NCBI RefSeq assembly: GCF_001074825.1
Contig: NZ_JUPG01000182.1
Location: 1 to 64,000, forward strand
Direction of reading: 5' to 3'
Length of the DNA: 64,000 nt
From: Streptococcus pseudopneumoniae
GTDB taxonomy: Bacteria > Bacillota > Bacilli > Lactobacillales > Streptococcaceae
Under the pieces are notes generated by a model. It was not told where the DNA came from, did not search any database, and saw nothing but the letters and a program-made list of their open reading frames with translations. The stretch's first letter is position 1; the number at the start of each line of letters is the position of its first letter. Positions 1 through 8,836 of the stretch are shown here, piece by piece. A program made the position numbers and the translations under genes.

Positions 1-3000
1 TTTCTCTTCTGGAGTTAAGTGCGCTTTGTCTTTAACTGGAACTTTCTCGTCTGGTTTCACTGGTTCGAAGTCTTTAGGCTGCGCTGTAACTATTTTTGGA
101 TCTGATGGTCTACTATCACCTTTCGTAGCTGTTGCTGTTACCTGACTTCTATCTTTAACACCTTCAGCTGGAATTAACAACGTTCCTGTTCTTGGATCAA
201 CAGTTACTCCTGCTGGCTTATCTGATGATGACCATGTTCCATTTTTAGCTTTAACTACTGTTACTACTTTAGAATTTTGTTGCTCATCTGTGTAGTTAAC
301 AATTACTTTATCTGCATCCCCTGTTGGTGTTACTGTTACTGTTCCATCTTTTGGTGCAGTTGCCATTGGTGACGTTGGCTTAGAATCACGTACTTTAAAG
401 ACTTTAGAAGCATCTAATCTATCTGTACTATCGTCTTTATAGGTCACAATCACATTATTACCATCAACTGTTACAGACTTAATTTTATCGCTAAAGGTTG
501 GATTAGCTTGTTTTACAGCATTCTCAATTTGAGTCGCATCTGCACTATCTAATAATAATGGTGTTCCTGGCGCCTGTGCATCATATTTAAATGTTTGAGG
601 TTTCCATACAAATCGAATGCGTCCAGGAGCTCCTACATCATTAGCATGACCTACATGCTCATAGTTAGTATTTCCACTTGGATCTTCTGCAAATACATAA
701 CGAGTAATTGATTTTTCACCTGTAAATGGCTGATTATTAAGATTTCCACTTACTGTAATTGTTGCTGGTTGGTTTTCTGAAGTTGGTGTATCTGAATGTA
801 TTTTAGTCGCTGTTAAATACAAGCCGTTGCTACTTCTACCACCCAAGTAACTGTTATCCTCTGTTCCTAAACCTCTTCTATCATTAGCCGCAAACGCAAG
901 ATATGATTTAGATATTTTTCCAGAGTTATCTTTTACTTTGATTGTAATGTTACTTGTTTCCCCGGAATATACATATACTTCTTGTTTGTCTGCATTATCA
1001 TAAGGAATTTCAACTGTTGGTCTAATCTTATCGTTTGATTCAACTAACTTATCTCCAGATATTTGATGAGATATCCTTGATTTAGGATCAGTTACAGTAG
1101 CAGTACCATTACTTGATACTTGCACTTCTTTACCAGGGTTAGCATCTGAAACTTTTTTCTTAACCTGATTAACCTCATCCGGTGTTAAAGACGTTACTTT
1201 TGTAACAGGTGTCTTAGAAGGAACTTTTGGTGTGAAATCTTGGAAAGTAGCAACTTTAGCATCACTTGGTTGTGAGATATTTCCTGCTTCATCTGTTGCT
1301 TTTGCTGTAACATTACCTTTAGGAATTTCCTTAGTCGGATTGATAACCGCTTTACCACTTGCGTTCGCTACACCTCGTCCTAGTTCTTGACCGCCATGAT
1401 CATATACAACAACAGATGCACCTGGTTCTGTATCTACTTCAATTTGAGTTCTAGTTCCAGCTTTATCCGTCAAGTTAGTTGGAATCGTTGGTTTACCTGG
1501 AGCTACATTATCTAGAACAACATTATCAGATGTTTTTGCAACACCTTTTTGCACAGATCCTCTACCTTGGTGATTGTAAGTAATATCTCCGTTACTTCCT
1601 ACAGTTACTTCTGACTTATTGATACCTGGATTAGCTTTTTCATAGGCTGTTTTAACTCTCTCTTTATCTTCTGGAGTTAAACGATTAATATCTTTTACAG
1701 GTACTTTCTCTCCTTTATTTGCTAGTACATATTGACTAACCTCTTGAGATGACCTTATTCCTGAAACTACCGTAATATCTTTATTTTCTGCAGTAGCTTG
1801 GATTCTATCTAGGGTTTCAAATCTTGTACCTGAAGGCAATTCAAAGGTTACACTTCCATTTGCATTTGGTGAAATTCGTACATTCGCTGCATTTTCTAAC
1901 GTCTTATAACGTCCAGAGCCTTCCTTTTCAATTTTAACTTTTTTCCCTTGAATAACCGCAGAGATAATATCTGTTCTGCCTTGCGGAATAATAGTTACGC
2001 TTGTTGAACCATGATGAGGTTGCTGAATAGTCAAAGCTTGCGGTGCAGGTACTGTCGCTTGTTTTGGAGCACTTGCATCTGTTGTGTGATCACGATTATC
2101 AGTTGCTTTTGCTGTTACATTTCCATTTGGAATCGGTCTTGTAGGATTAATAGTAACTCGACCACTTTCATTTGCCGTACCTTCTCCCAATTCATGGCCT
2201 GAGTGATCGTAAAGTTTTACTTTAGAACCTGGATCTGCCGATACAGTAGTCGGTGTTTGTGTATCTGCCTTATCGATTAAGGATGTTTCTATTACTGGGC
2301 GTTTTTGAATAGTGTATGCCGAAGCTACTTTATCTACTGATTTATCAGGATAAGTGATGGTAACATTCCCTTTTTCATCTACTGAATAAGTTGCCTGATC
2401 TAATAATGCTCTGTATGCTGCATCTGTATATGTTCTATTGTTCTTCTCTTTAATCGCTGCAATGATTTTCTCTTTTTCTGGACCACTTACAGCGTTTGGA
2501 TTGTCTACAGTAATCTTTTTATCAATAGAAATATCATATTTCTTCGCTACTTCAAGGACAGTGATAGTTGTGCTAACTTCAACAACTGCACCTCGATTAC
2601 GTTGACTCAGACTAGCTGTTGTAGTCTTACTTTGACCAACAAAAGTAACTTTTGTATCTCCTAAAGGCTGTTCTAAAGAAATAGTACCCTTAAAACCTCC
2701 AAATGCATTTAGATGTGCCTTCCCACCTGCAGTACTTAGATAATTATGTGACAACTTTCCTTTTATTGGGAAGTTTCTTTCTAAATCTTCTTGAGTGTTT
2801 AGCCCTTTAGGTTTTAATGATTCTAAATATCTAGCATGAGCTTGAGTTTTAATCTCAATTTCGTCCCCACGATAAGCAACGATCCATTTTTTATCAACTC
2901 CAACAGTCAGACCTGATTTAGTATCTTGTTTCGATTCTCCATGACCTATTTGAGATCTTGTAACATTCACAGGGTCACTTTTCGCTGATTCTTTCCCTCC

Positions 3001-5256
3001 AGCTGGAGTTGAAGTCGCTCTAACTTGCCCTTCAGGTAAACTATTTAGAGGATGTACCGTTGCATATCCATCATTTCCAGCCTGAGCTTCTCCTATTAGC
3101 ACATCATTATTATCGTAAAGTTTTACTGTTGAACCTACTGGTGCTTTTACTCTTACTTCCGCAGGTATACTTGCTTTACCTGTTAAGTCACTCTCGATAT
3201 GAGCTCCAGATGTTAATGGAGCCTCTACTACATTGACAGGTTTCCATCCCTCAAGACTTCCGTAACCGCCTTCTTTCATATTTGAAATAACAGACGTTTG
3301 AGAGCCCACTTTCATATCACTATTCAATTTAAGATTAATGATAGAATAAAACTTATTACTTGTATTATCGACTGAAGTAACAGTAGCTAAATTACGTTTC
3401 TCAGGAAGAACTTGCCAAGCTTGGTTAATCGCAGTACGTCTAATCCCAATTTCATGTTCTTGATTATTTGTATCCCTGTATTTCAAGTAAGCCATACCCG
3501 CATCATGTGGTACATATAGCTTGAGATCGCGTTGGTTTGAAACCAATTCATTGGTATGTCCCGGCGAATAAGCAATCCATGAACGCCCTAATGAAACATC
3601 CACATTCGTTGCTTCACTCTCTTTGCCATCAACACTTTGAGTTACTGTTATCTTATCTTTCGGTACAAGTTGTTCTCCAGTATCTGATAGATTACTATTT
3701 AAACCAGCATCTAGTGAAACAACCCAATGACCACTTCCATCAACTTTTGTCTTCTTAAAAGTATTTCCATTTTTCTTAACAGAAATAGTCGCTCCTGGTT
3801 TCCCAGTCCCTGATAATTGATTATCTGTTGACGGTACAGTCTGCATACGTACAGTATCGTTGGTTCGAGTATAGTTGTGGTTAACAGTAGGAGCGCCTAC
3901 TGCATTGACATGGATACCTACAGCAGGGAAGTCTGAATTTCGACTTGTAATCGCCGCCTTACCATTTAAGCCAGAATTTTCAAGAGTATTCTGTACAATA
4001 GCGGTCGCAAAGCGAGCAAAAAGATTGTGATGTGTTCCTCTAGTAGTTACTTCATAGACTATTCTATCTGGCACAGCTCCACCAATAAGTTTGTAGTGAC
4101 CAATAAACATCTTATAATTAGAGAAAGGCGTACTAGCAGGGCGTCCTCTGGAAATTTCTCTCTCTTCTAGTACACTACCACCAGCTCCACCTCTTTCTAC
4201 TACACGAATATTTTCAATAGTATCATCTGATGTAACTGCAATACCAGCCCAAGCATGATTCTTATGAGCCGGACGGACAGCCACTCTCCAAATAGTACGA
4301 TCACCATCAATGTCATAATGAAGATTTTCAAACTGTTTAACTCCATCACCACTGATAGTACCTGAGTCGAGATTTCCAGCTACAGAACGATCAATTGATC
4401 GAGCTGCATAATGAGCTATTCTAAACCCAGAATAACCTTTTTTCTTCTTATCAAGAACATCCTCTGTCGCCTCATCTACAAGATTACTTTTCGTATCTAT
4501 CGGCAACAGTTTATTATCTTTGTTTGGCAGTTCTAGACTATTAGCTTCCTTATCTACCTTGTTTAAGCTTCTATCGGAAGCTGTCACAGTAGGTTTTGAG
4601 CTATCTCTAGAAGTTTCTTCTTTACGAACTTCAGTAGCAGCCTCATTCGTGCTCTTATCTTCTAGTAAAGAATCCTTAGCATTGCTACTTTCAGCCTGAT
4701 TAGCAGTCTCGTCTACCGCTTCAGCAGAAGGCACCTTACTCTCTTCTTTCCGCTCAGGTTGACTAGCACTACTTTCTTGCTCTTTTAATGTTTCTATCAG
4801 CTTTCTAATTTTTAGAATATGTTGATCAATATCCTCTGATTTAGCATCCTTATCAGAAAGCAAACGTTTGCTTTCATCAGTAAGCTGAAGAAGCTGATTA
4901 GACAATGGAGCAAGTTTACTTTCTTTTACCTTAACTACAATATCTTTAAGCTCATCCATCACTTGAAGAAGGGCTGATTTATCAACAACTTTTGTAGTTT
5001 TTTCTTCCAAATTCCTTTCAGCAAGCTCTTGACTATTTGGCAAGGGTTCTTCCTTAGCCCTACTCCTACCCTCATCATTTAGGGTCTTCTCAGTCGCTGC
5101 TGTATCAGGGGATACAGATAGACTATCTGCTCTAGCTACTCCATTTGCAAAAAACAAGAGGGCAGCTATAGCTACACTAGCAGCACCAAAATGGTACTTT
5201 CTAATCGAATAGCGAAAAACTTTTTCACCATTCCTATTATTCTTATGTCCAAACAT
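1..5256 (-). CDS. Giant YSIRK-type surface adhesin with Ig-like repeats (C-terminus beyond window)
   Basis: The frame is open from ATG at 5256 (AAAGGA 8 bases upstream) to the window edge, 1752 codons with no stop. Residues 16-20 are YSIRK, followed by an FGAASVAIAALLFF core; cleavage is likely near residue 43. Residues about 50-260 are Lys/Glu/Ser-rich and helical, probably a stalk or spacer. About 270-430 is a non-repetitive beta-rich segment that may be the ligand-binding head. The rest is tandem Ig-like material. One module occurs at about 3000-3230, 2040-2280 and 1290-1510, with VKLYD/VVVYD, G-E/R-G and NVTAKATD motifs. It alternates with helical LTPEEK...ANPG modules. A sortase motif is expected downstream but not seen. 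Such proteins are strain-variable wall-anchored adhesins; the ligand is unknown. Confidence 0.85.
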   Translation of the reverse strand, partial: MFGHKNNRNGEKVFRYSIRKYHFGAASVAIAALLFFANGVARADSLSVSPDTAATEKTLNDEGRSRAKEEPLPNSQELAERNLEEKTTKVVDKSALLQVMDELKDIVVKVKESKLAPLSNQLLQLTDESKRLLSDKDAKSEDIDQHILKIRKLIETLKEQESSASQPERKEESKVPSAEAVDETANQAESSNAKDSLLEDKSTNEAATEVRKEETSRDSSKPTVTASDRSLNKVDKEANSLELPNKDNKLLPIDTKSNLVDEATEDVLDKKKKGYSGFRIAHYAARSIDRSVAGNLDSGTISGDGVKQFENLHYDIDGDRTIWRVAVRPAHKNHAWAGIAVTSDDTIENIRVVERGGAGGSVLEEREISRGRPASTPFSNYKMFIGHYKLIGGAVPDRIVYEVTTRGTHHNLFARFATAIVQNTLENSGLNGKAAITSRNSDFPAVGIHVNAVGAPTVNHNYTRTNDTVRMQTVPSTDNQLSGTGKPGATISVKKNGNTFKKTKVDGSGHWVVSLDAGLNSNLSDTGEQLVPKDKITVTQSVDGKESEATNVDVSLGRSWIAYSPGHTNELVSNQRDLKLYVPHDAGMAYLKYRDTNNQEHEIGIRRTAINQAWQVLPEKRNLATVTSVDNTSNKFYSIINLKLNSDMKVGSQTSVISNMKEGGYGSLEGWKPVNVVEAPLTSGAHIESDLTGKASIPAEVRVKAPVGSTVKLYDNNDVLIGEAQAGNDGYATVHPLNSLPEGQVRATSTPAGGKESAKSDPVNVTRSQIGHGESKQDTKSGLTVGVDKKWIVAYRGDEIEIKTQAHARYLESLKPKGLNTQEDLERNFPIKGKLSHNYLSTAGGKAHLNAFGGFKGTISLEQPLGDTKVTFVGQSKTTTASLSQRNRGAVVEVSTTITVLEVAKKYDISIDKKITVDNPNAVSGPEKEKIIAAIKEKNNRTYTDAAYRALLDQATYSVDEKGNVTITYPDKSVDKVASAYTIQKRPVIETSLIDKADTQTPTTVSADPGSKVKLYDHSGHELGEGTANESGRVTINPTRPIPNGNVTAKATDNRDHTTDASAPKQATVPAPQALTIQQPHHGSTSVTIIPQGRTDIISAVIQGKKVKIEKEGSGRYKTLENAANVRISPNANGSVTFELPSGTRFETLDRIQATAENKDITVVSGIRSSQEVSQYVLANKGEKVPVKDINRLTPEDKERVKTAYEKANPGINKSEVTVGSNGDITYNHQGRGSVQKGVAKTSDNVVLDNVAPGKPTIPTNLTDKAGTRTQIEVDTEPGASVVVYDHGGQELGRGVANASGKAVINPTKEIPKGNVTAKATDEAGNISQPSDAKVATFQDFTPKVPSKTPVTKVTSLTPDEVNQVKKKVSDANPGKEVQVSSNGTATVTDPKSRISHQISGDKLVESNDKIRPTVEIPYDNADKQEVYVYSGETSNITIKVKDNSGKISKSYLAFAANDRRGLGTEDNSYLGGRSSNGLYLTATKIHSDTPTSENQPATITVSGNLNNQPFTGEKSITRYVFAEDPSGNTNYEHVGHANDVGAPGRIRFVWKPQTFKYDAQAPGTPLLLDSADATQIENAVKQANPTFSDKIKSVTVDGNNVIVTYKDDSTDRLDASKVFKVRDSKPTSPMATAPKDGTVTVTPTGDADKVIVNYTDEQQNSKVVTVVKAKNGTWSSSDKPAGVTVDPRTGTLLIPAEGVKDRSQVTATATKGDSRPSDPKIVTAQPKDFEPVKPDEKVPVKDKAHLTPEEK

Positions 5257-5470
5257 AAATTTTTCCTTTCTATTTTTAAAATGACATAACTATATATAGT
5301 TTATCAAAATAAGTTGATATAGTGAAGTGATATCTGTAATAAATAATTAACAACTATAGAGTATTTTTATAACGAAGCAGTTCCTAGAATAGTAAGATTT
5401 TCGTTGAAAAAAGAGCGATTAATACATGACAAAAAATCTTTAAACTATTGATTCCTGTATGGATAAAATA

Positions 5471-5520
5471 AGTTCCACCGTTTGCATATATATATATATA
5501 TATATGCAAACGGTGGAACT
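5471..5520. repeat. Perfect 50-bp palindrome with (TA)n centre
   Basis: The left arm begins AGTTCCACCGTTTGCATATA and the right arm is its exact reverse complement, with no mismatch across 25 + 25 bases. The centre is an alternating TA tract, so it could extrude as a cruciform or form a long RNA hairpin in either direction. It lies about 215 bases upstream of the adhesin start. Nothing in it matches BOX ends. It could be an unclassified miniature repeat, a bidirectional terminator stem or a protein-binding site. Confidence 0.9.
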
Positions 5521-5815
5521 ACCCTCTATGTATGAATTTGTATATTTACTAATTAGGACTAAACTATAAAATTTTAGTAGCTTGATTTTTACAAAAATAG
5601 CAATTATCCTTATTAAAGAAATATCAGAAAATTTAATATAAAAACATCAAATGCATCAAATCAATTTATGACAAACACACCTTATATTCATGTAGATTAC
5701 AGCATACTATAGACGATAAAACCTCAATTCAAGAAAAAATAAAAAAACTTCTCATCTATTACACTCATCTAACTGAAGCGCATAAAAGACATATTGTAAT
5801 CGATCTTTATAGCTG

Positions 5816-5840
5816 ATACTCAATGAAAATAGAAGAGTAT
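5816..5840 (+). repeat. Possible collapsed BOX element (ends only)
   Basis: The sequence ATACTCAATGAAAAT is followed directly by AGAAGAGTAT. These are the two outer ends of the BOX elements elsewhere in this window, with the roughly 85-base interior missing. It reads as an internal deletion product, but 25 bases is short enough for chance to contribute. Confidence 0.4.
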
Positions 5841-5969
5841 GAGCAATATGAAAACACTATATCATATTTAAGTCGCAATAGTATAACACGACTTCTAAAA
5901 CATTGTTAGGAATTATTTTGGACAATCCTAGACTCAATTCATTATCTTCCAATCTACTATAATAAACTT

Positions 5970-6083
5970 ATGCTCAATGAAAATCAAAGAGCAAACTAGG
6001 AAGCTAGCCGCAAGCTGCTCAAAGTATAGCTTTGAGGTTGCAGATAACGCTGACGTGGTTTGAAGAGATTTTCGAAGAATATT
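5970..6083 (+). repeat. BOX-type repeat element
   Basis: It begins with TGCTCAATGAAAATCAAAGA, passes through CTAGGAAGCTAGCCGCAAGC and a TTTGAGGTTGCAGATAACGC segment, and ends GAAGAGATTTTCGAAGAATA. Full-length relatives occur near 33056, 35962 and 44808. The outer parts match the boxC and boxA modules of the pneumococcal BOX family as I remember them; the middle lacks a complete boxB. Confidence 0.8.
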
Positions 6084-6131
6084 AGTAATCTACAAAAGAC
6101 TAAATGTAAGTACTCCAGTCTTTAGAACAAC

Positions 6132-6161
6132 ATAAAAAGGTTGCCCAAACGGACAACCTTT
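6132..6161 (-). terminator. Intrinsic terminator of glnRA
   Basis: On the minus strand, AAAGGTTGTCC, a short GTTT loop and GGGCAACCTTTTT form a strong stem ending in a T run. It starts about 9 bases after the glnA stop codon. Confidence 0.85.
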
Positions 6162-6169
6162 CTGTACCA

Positions 6170-7516
6170 TTAATATAAATCTAAATAGTTATCAATTTCC
6201 CATTGTGAAACGAAGGTTGCATAACTTGCCCATTCGATTCGTTTGGCTTCAAGGAAACTAGTATAGATATGTTCTCCAAGAGCCGCTCTGACAACTTCAT
6301 CTTCAGTCAAAGCCTTCAAAGCGTTGTGAAGGGTTGATGGAAGGTCTGTAATGCCAGCTTCCTTACGCTCTTCTGCTGTCATAATGTAGATATTTTCTTC
6401 GATAGGAGCTGGTGCTTCGATTTTGTTTTCAATACCATGCAAACCAACTTCCAAAAGAACCGCCATAGCGATGTATGGGTTTGCCATCGGATCCACTGAA
6501 CGTAACTCAAGACGAGTTCCCATGCCACGTGAAGCAGGTACGCGCACAAGTGGCGAACGGTTACGACCAGCCCAAGCAATGTAAACAGGCGCTTCATAAC
6601 CTGGAACCAAACGTTTGTATGAGTTAACGGTTGGATTCATGATGGCAGTATAGTTGTAAGCATGCTTGATCAAACCGCCAAGGAAATGATAGGCCGTTTC
6701 TGACAACTGCATTCCTTTTGGATCATTTGGATCAAAGAAGGCATTGTTTCCTTCTGCATCAAACAGGGACATATTACAGTGCATACCTGACCCAGCAATA
6801 CCAAATTTTGGTTTGGCCATAAAGGTTGCATAAAGCCCGTGTTTGCGAGCAATGGTTTTAACAACAAGTTTAAAGATTTGAATCTTATCACAAGCACGGA
6901 GAACTTCATCGTACTTGAAGTCAATTTCATGCTGTCCAACCGCAACCTCGTGGTGACTCGCTTCTACTTCAAATCCCATTTTGGTCAAGACATTGACAAT
7001 CTCACGACGTGTGTTGTCCGCAAGGTCCGTAGGCGCCAAATCAAAGTAGCCACCCTTGTCATTTACTTCAAGTGTTGGGTCACCATTTTCATCCAGCTTA
7101 AATAGGAAGAATTCTGGCTCTGGTCCAAGGTTGAAAGATTTGAATCCTACTTCTTCCATGTGACGAAGAGCTCGTTTCAAATTGCCACGAGGGTCACCTG
7201 CAAATGGTTCACCTTCTGTTGTATAGACATCACAGATTAAACCTGCAACACTTCCATTTTCATCCCCCCAAGGGAAGACTGTCCATGTATCCAAGTCTGG
7301 GTACAAGTACATATCTGACTCATTGATACGTACAAAACCTTCAATAGAAGATCCATCAAACATCGCCTTGTTTGACAAGACTTTATCTAACTGTTCATCT
7401 GTAGCAGGAATTTCGACGTTTTTCATGGTTCCCAAAATATCTGAGAACATGAGACGGATAAAGGTAACATTTTTTTCCTTGACTTCACGACGAATATCTG
7501 CAGCTTTGATTGGCAT
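6170..7516 (-). CDS. glnA: Glutamine synthetase, type I (GSI-alpha)
   Basis: It makes glutamine from glutamate, ammonia and ATP in the cytoplasm and is the main entry of ammonia into metabolism. The 448-residue length fits the short Gram-positive type that lacks the adenylylation insert. Visible signatures are FDGSSIEGF near residue 54, the ATP/metal region GPEPEFFLF near 131, [12 protein letters not shown] near 241 and the active-site segment [22 protein letters not shown] near 320. It lies 36 bases downstream of glnR and is followed at once by a terminator, so the two form the classic glnRA operon. It is probably controlled by GlnR through the operator at 7969. In this family feedback-inhibited GlnA also acts as co-regulator of GlnR. 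Confidence 0.98.
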   Translation of the reverse strand: MPIKAADIRREVKEKNVTFIRLMFSDILGTMKNVEIPATDEQLDKVLSNKAMFDGSSIEGFVRINESDMYLYPDLDTWTVFPWGDENGSVAGLICDVYTTEGEPFAGDPRGNLKRALRHMEEVGFKSFNLGPEPEFFLFKLDENGDPTLEVNDKGGYFDLAPTDLADNTRREIVNVLTKMGFEVEASHHEVAVGQHEIDFKYDEVLRACDKIQIFKLVVKTIARKHGLYATFMAKPKFGIAGSGMHCNMSLFDAEGNNAFFDPNDPKGMQLSETAYHFLGGLIKHAYNYTAIMNPTVNSYKRLVPGYEAPVYIAWAGRNRSPLVRVPASRGMGTRLELRSVDPMANPYIAMAVLLEVGLHGIENKIEAPAPIEENIYIMTAEERKEAGITDLPSTLHNALKALTEDEVVRAALGEHIYTSFLEAKRIEWASYATFVSQWEIDNYLDLY

Positions 7517-7552
7517 GAGTTTTCTCCTTAATCTATGACTACTTGCGGTTGT

Positions 7553-7909
7553 CTAACCGCGACCAAAAGGTGATCGTACTGAAGCAAAACGCCCCTGTTG
7601 GAGAAGTTCATTGTGAAGTGCACGACGCACCTCAGTCTGACTCACCACTTTCTTGGACTTCGCTTCACGTTCAGCATATTTTTTCTTAATAGCAGCGATA
7701 TTATAACCTTCTGAGATATAATCTTTGATTTCAAGCAGACGATCCATGTCATTCAAGGAATACATGCGACGATTCCCTTCATTTCGATCAGGTTTAATCA
7801 ACTCTTGATCTTCATAATAACGAATCTGACGAGCCGATAGATCAGTCAACTTCATAACACTGCCAATAGGAAAAACAGCCATGTTTCGGCGAAATTCTTT
7901 TTCCTTCAT
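7553..7909 (-). CDS. glnR: MerR-family nitrogen regulator GlnR
   Basis: This 118-residue repressor has an N-terminal MerR helix-turn-helix (SARQIRYYEDQELIKPDRNEG, residues about 25-45), then a linker and a short C-terminal tail. In Gram-positives GlnR represses glnRA and ammonium or glutamine uptake genes when glutamine is plentiful. AAGGA upstream of the ATG supports the start. Its own promoter and a consensus operator lie just upstream, so it should autoregulate. A small GCGGTT/AACCGC stem (about 7545-7560) spans its stop codon before glnA; its effect is unknown. Confidence 0.95.
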   Translation of the reverse strand: MKEKEFRRNMAVFPIGSVMKLTDLSARQIRYYEDQELIKPDRNEGNRRMYSLNDMDRLLEIKDYISEGYNIAAIKKKYAEREAKSKKVVSQTEVRRALHNELLQQGRFASVRSPFGRG

Positions 7910-7932
7910 TTACAATTTCCTTCTTTCTGTCT

Positions 7933-7961
7933 ATTATAGTCTAAAAAAAGACAAACGTCAA
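7933..7961 (-). promoter_or_regulatory. glnRA promoter
   Basis: On the minus strand TTGACG (7956-7961) is separated by exactly 17 bases from TATAAT (7933-7938). It lies about 25 bases upstream of the glnR start codon. Confidence 0.85.
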
Positions 7962-7968
7962 TTGATAA

Positions 7969-7985
7969 TGTTATAAAATGTAACA
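7969..7985. promoter_or_regulatory. GlnR operator
   Basis: TGTTATAAAATGTAACA fits the GlnR/TnrA pattern TGTnA-N7-TnACA exactly. It sits about 8 bases upstream of the -35 of the glnRA promoter and directly abuts the stop codon of the upstream gene. Confidence 0.85.
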
Positions 7986-8513
7986 TCATTTTTCTTTTTT
8001 CTCTAAAAAGAGTCGAATACGGTCAATATCGTAATTTACGAGAATTGCGACAAAAACTCCCATGAACGTTTCTGATACACGCGCAAATACGTACAAAATT
8101 GTTTCTCCACTCGGAATTGATAAGGTAATGATTAACATAGCTGCTACACCACCTATGACACCTGCTTTGTTATTCATGGCTACATTTGTCATAATGGTTA
8201 ACATGGTGCAGATTGGAACAACTACTAAAGTTACCCAAAAAGCTTCATGGAAAAAGCCATTTAATAGGAAGAAGACCAGAGCATAGAGGCCACCGATACT
8301 ATTGCCTAGAATACGCGAAGTCCCAAAATGAACACTCTTATCAAAGCTCTCCCTCAAGCTAAAAACGGCTGTCAAAGCACCGATTTGAAGACCTTTCCAG
8401 CCAAAAAAGCCAAAAATTAAGAGAACTAGAAAAACAGCAATACCTGTTTTAAAAGTTCGCATACCAAGTTTGAACTGGGATTTATCGAATTTATATTTTT
8501 TAAAATAACTCAT
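7986..8513 (-). CDS. ArAE/FUSC-type integral membrane protein
   Basis: The protein has 175 residues. A short basic N-terminus (YFKKYKFDKSQFKLG) precedes about four to five hydrophobic segments: residues about 25-45, 65-85, 90-110, 117-135 and 138-158. The tail NYDIDRIRLFLEKKEK is charged. The N-terminal pattern FKTGIAVFL and RILGNSIGG resembles the aromatic-acid exporter family (ArAE_1/DUF939), but the long cytoplasmic domain of bigger members is absent, so it may be a channel-like half protein. The substrate is unknown. A homologue sits between pgk and glnR in pneumococci, so the location is ancestral. TGATAAAAT upstream (about 8534-8542) may be its extended -10. Confidence 0.7.
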   Translation of the reverse strand: MSYFKKYKFDKSQFKLGMRTFKTGIAVFLVLLIFGFFGWKGLQIGALTAVFSLRESFDKSVHFGTSRILGNSIGGLYALVFFLLNGFFHEAFWVTLVVVPICTMLTIMTNVAMNNKAGVIGGVAAMLIITLSIPSGETILYVFARVSETFMGVFVAILVNYDIDRIRLFLEKKEK

Positions 8514-8600
8514 AATCTCAACTTTCTATTTCCATTTTATCATAAATTGGCTGATTTTATGAGCAATAGTTGAGAGGAAGCGTTTTTATTTTAAGCAAAA

Positions 8601-8632
8601 GAAAAGAGGAACTTTCATCCCTCTCTTCTTTG
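8601..8632 (-). terminator. Hairpin terminator behind the displaced pgk tail
   Basis: On the minus strand GAAGAGAGG and CCTCTTTTC flank a loop, followed by TTTT. The loop sequence GGGATGAAAGTTCC recurs exactly in the hairpin after yneF (27131-27158). It probably is the original terminator of the resident pgk. Confidence 0.75.
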
Positions 8633-8648
8633 ATTTATTTATGAAATC

Positions 8649-8723
8649 TTATTTTTCTGTCAAGGCTGCAAGTCCTGGAAGAACTTTACCTTCAAGGAGT
8701 TCCATTGAAGCCCCACCACCGCG
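8649..8723 (-). pseudogene. Duplicated, diverged 3' tail of pgk
   Basis: Read on the minus strand it encodes [23 protein letters not shown]-stop nearly verbatim, the C-terminus of the intact pgk that ends at 8837. The DNA differs at many silent positions, so it is not a recent copy of its neighbour. Upstream of the glycine run the similarity stops abruptly. It is followed by its own terminator hairpin. Confidence 0.85.
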
Positions 8724-8743
8724 TCACAAATACCTCCACTAAC

Positions 8744-8772
8744 ACAAAAAGGTGACATAGCCACCTTTTTGT
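8744..8772 (-). terminator. Intrinsic terminator of pgk
   Basis: AAAAAGGTG and CACCTTTTT form a 9-bp stem around a 7-base loop, with T-rich sequence following on either strand. A second small perfect stem, TCTACAAAATC/GATTTTGTAGA, lies nearer the gene at about 8797-8820. Confidence 0.8.
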
Positions 8773-8836
8773 TAACGTTTCAGTTTTGTTCCTTTTTCTA
8801 CAAAATCAGGATTTTGTAGAGACAAACGGGCTGAAA

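Larger units (their letters stand above)
5257..6131. other. Long AT-rich, repeat-bearing intergenic region
   Basis: No convincing intact gene lies between the adhesin start and the glnA terminator. It holds the adhesin 5' region, a perfect palindrome (5471-5520), a 25-base fragment that looks like the two ends of a BOX element joined (5816-5840), and a BOX element (about 5970-6083). From about 5632 to 5815 the plus strand has an open frame ending in TGA whose last half reads like a real amphipathic protein (...SIQEKIKKLLIYYTHLT...), but it has no start codon or ribosome site. It may be the tail of a decayed gene. Confidence 0.5.

Noticed and set aside
2011-2202. Cys-rich 63-residue plus-strand frame
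   Set aside because: It is antisense to the adhesin Ig-like repeats, and its composition is a mirror of Ala/Thr/Asn codons.
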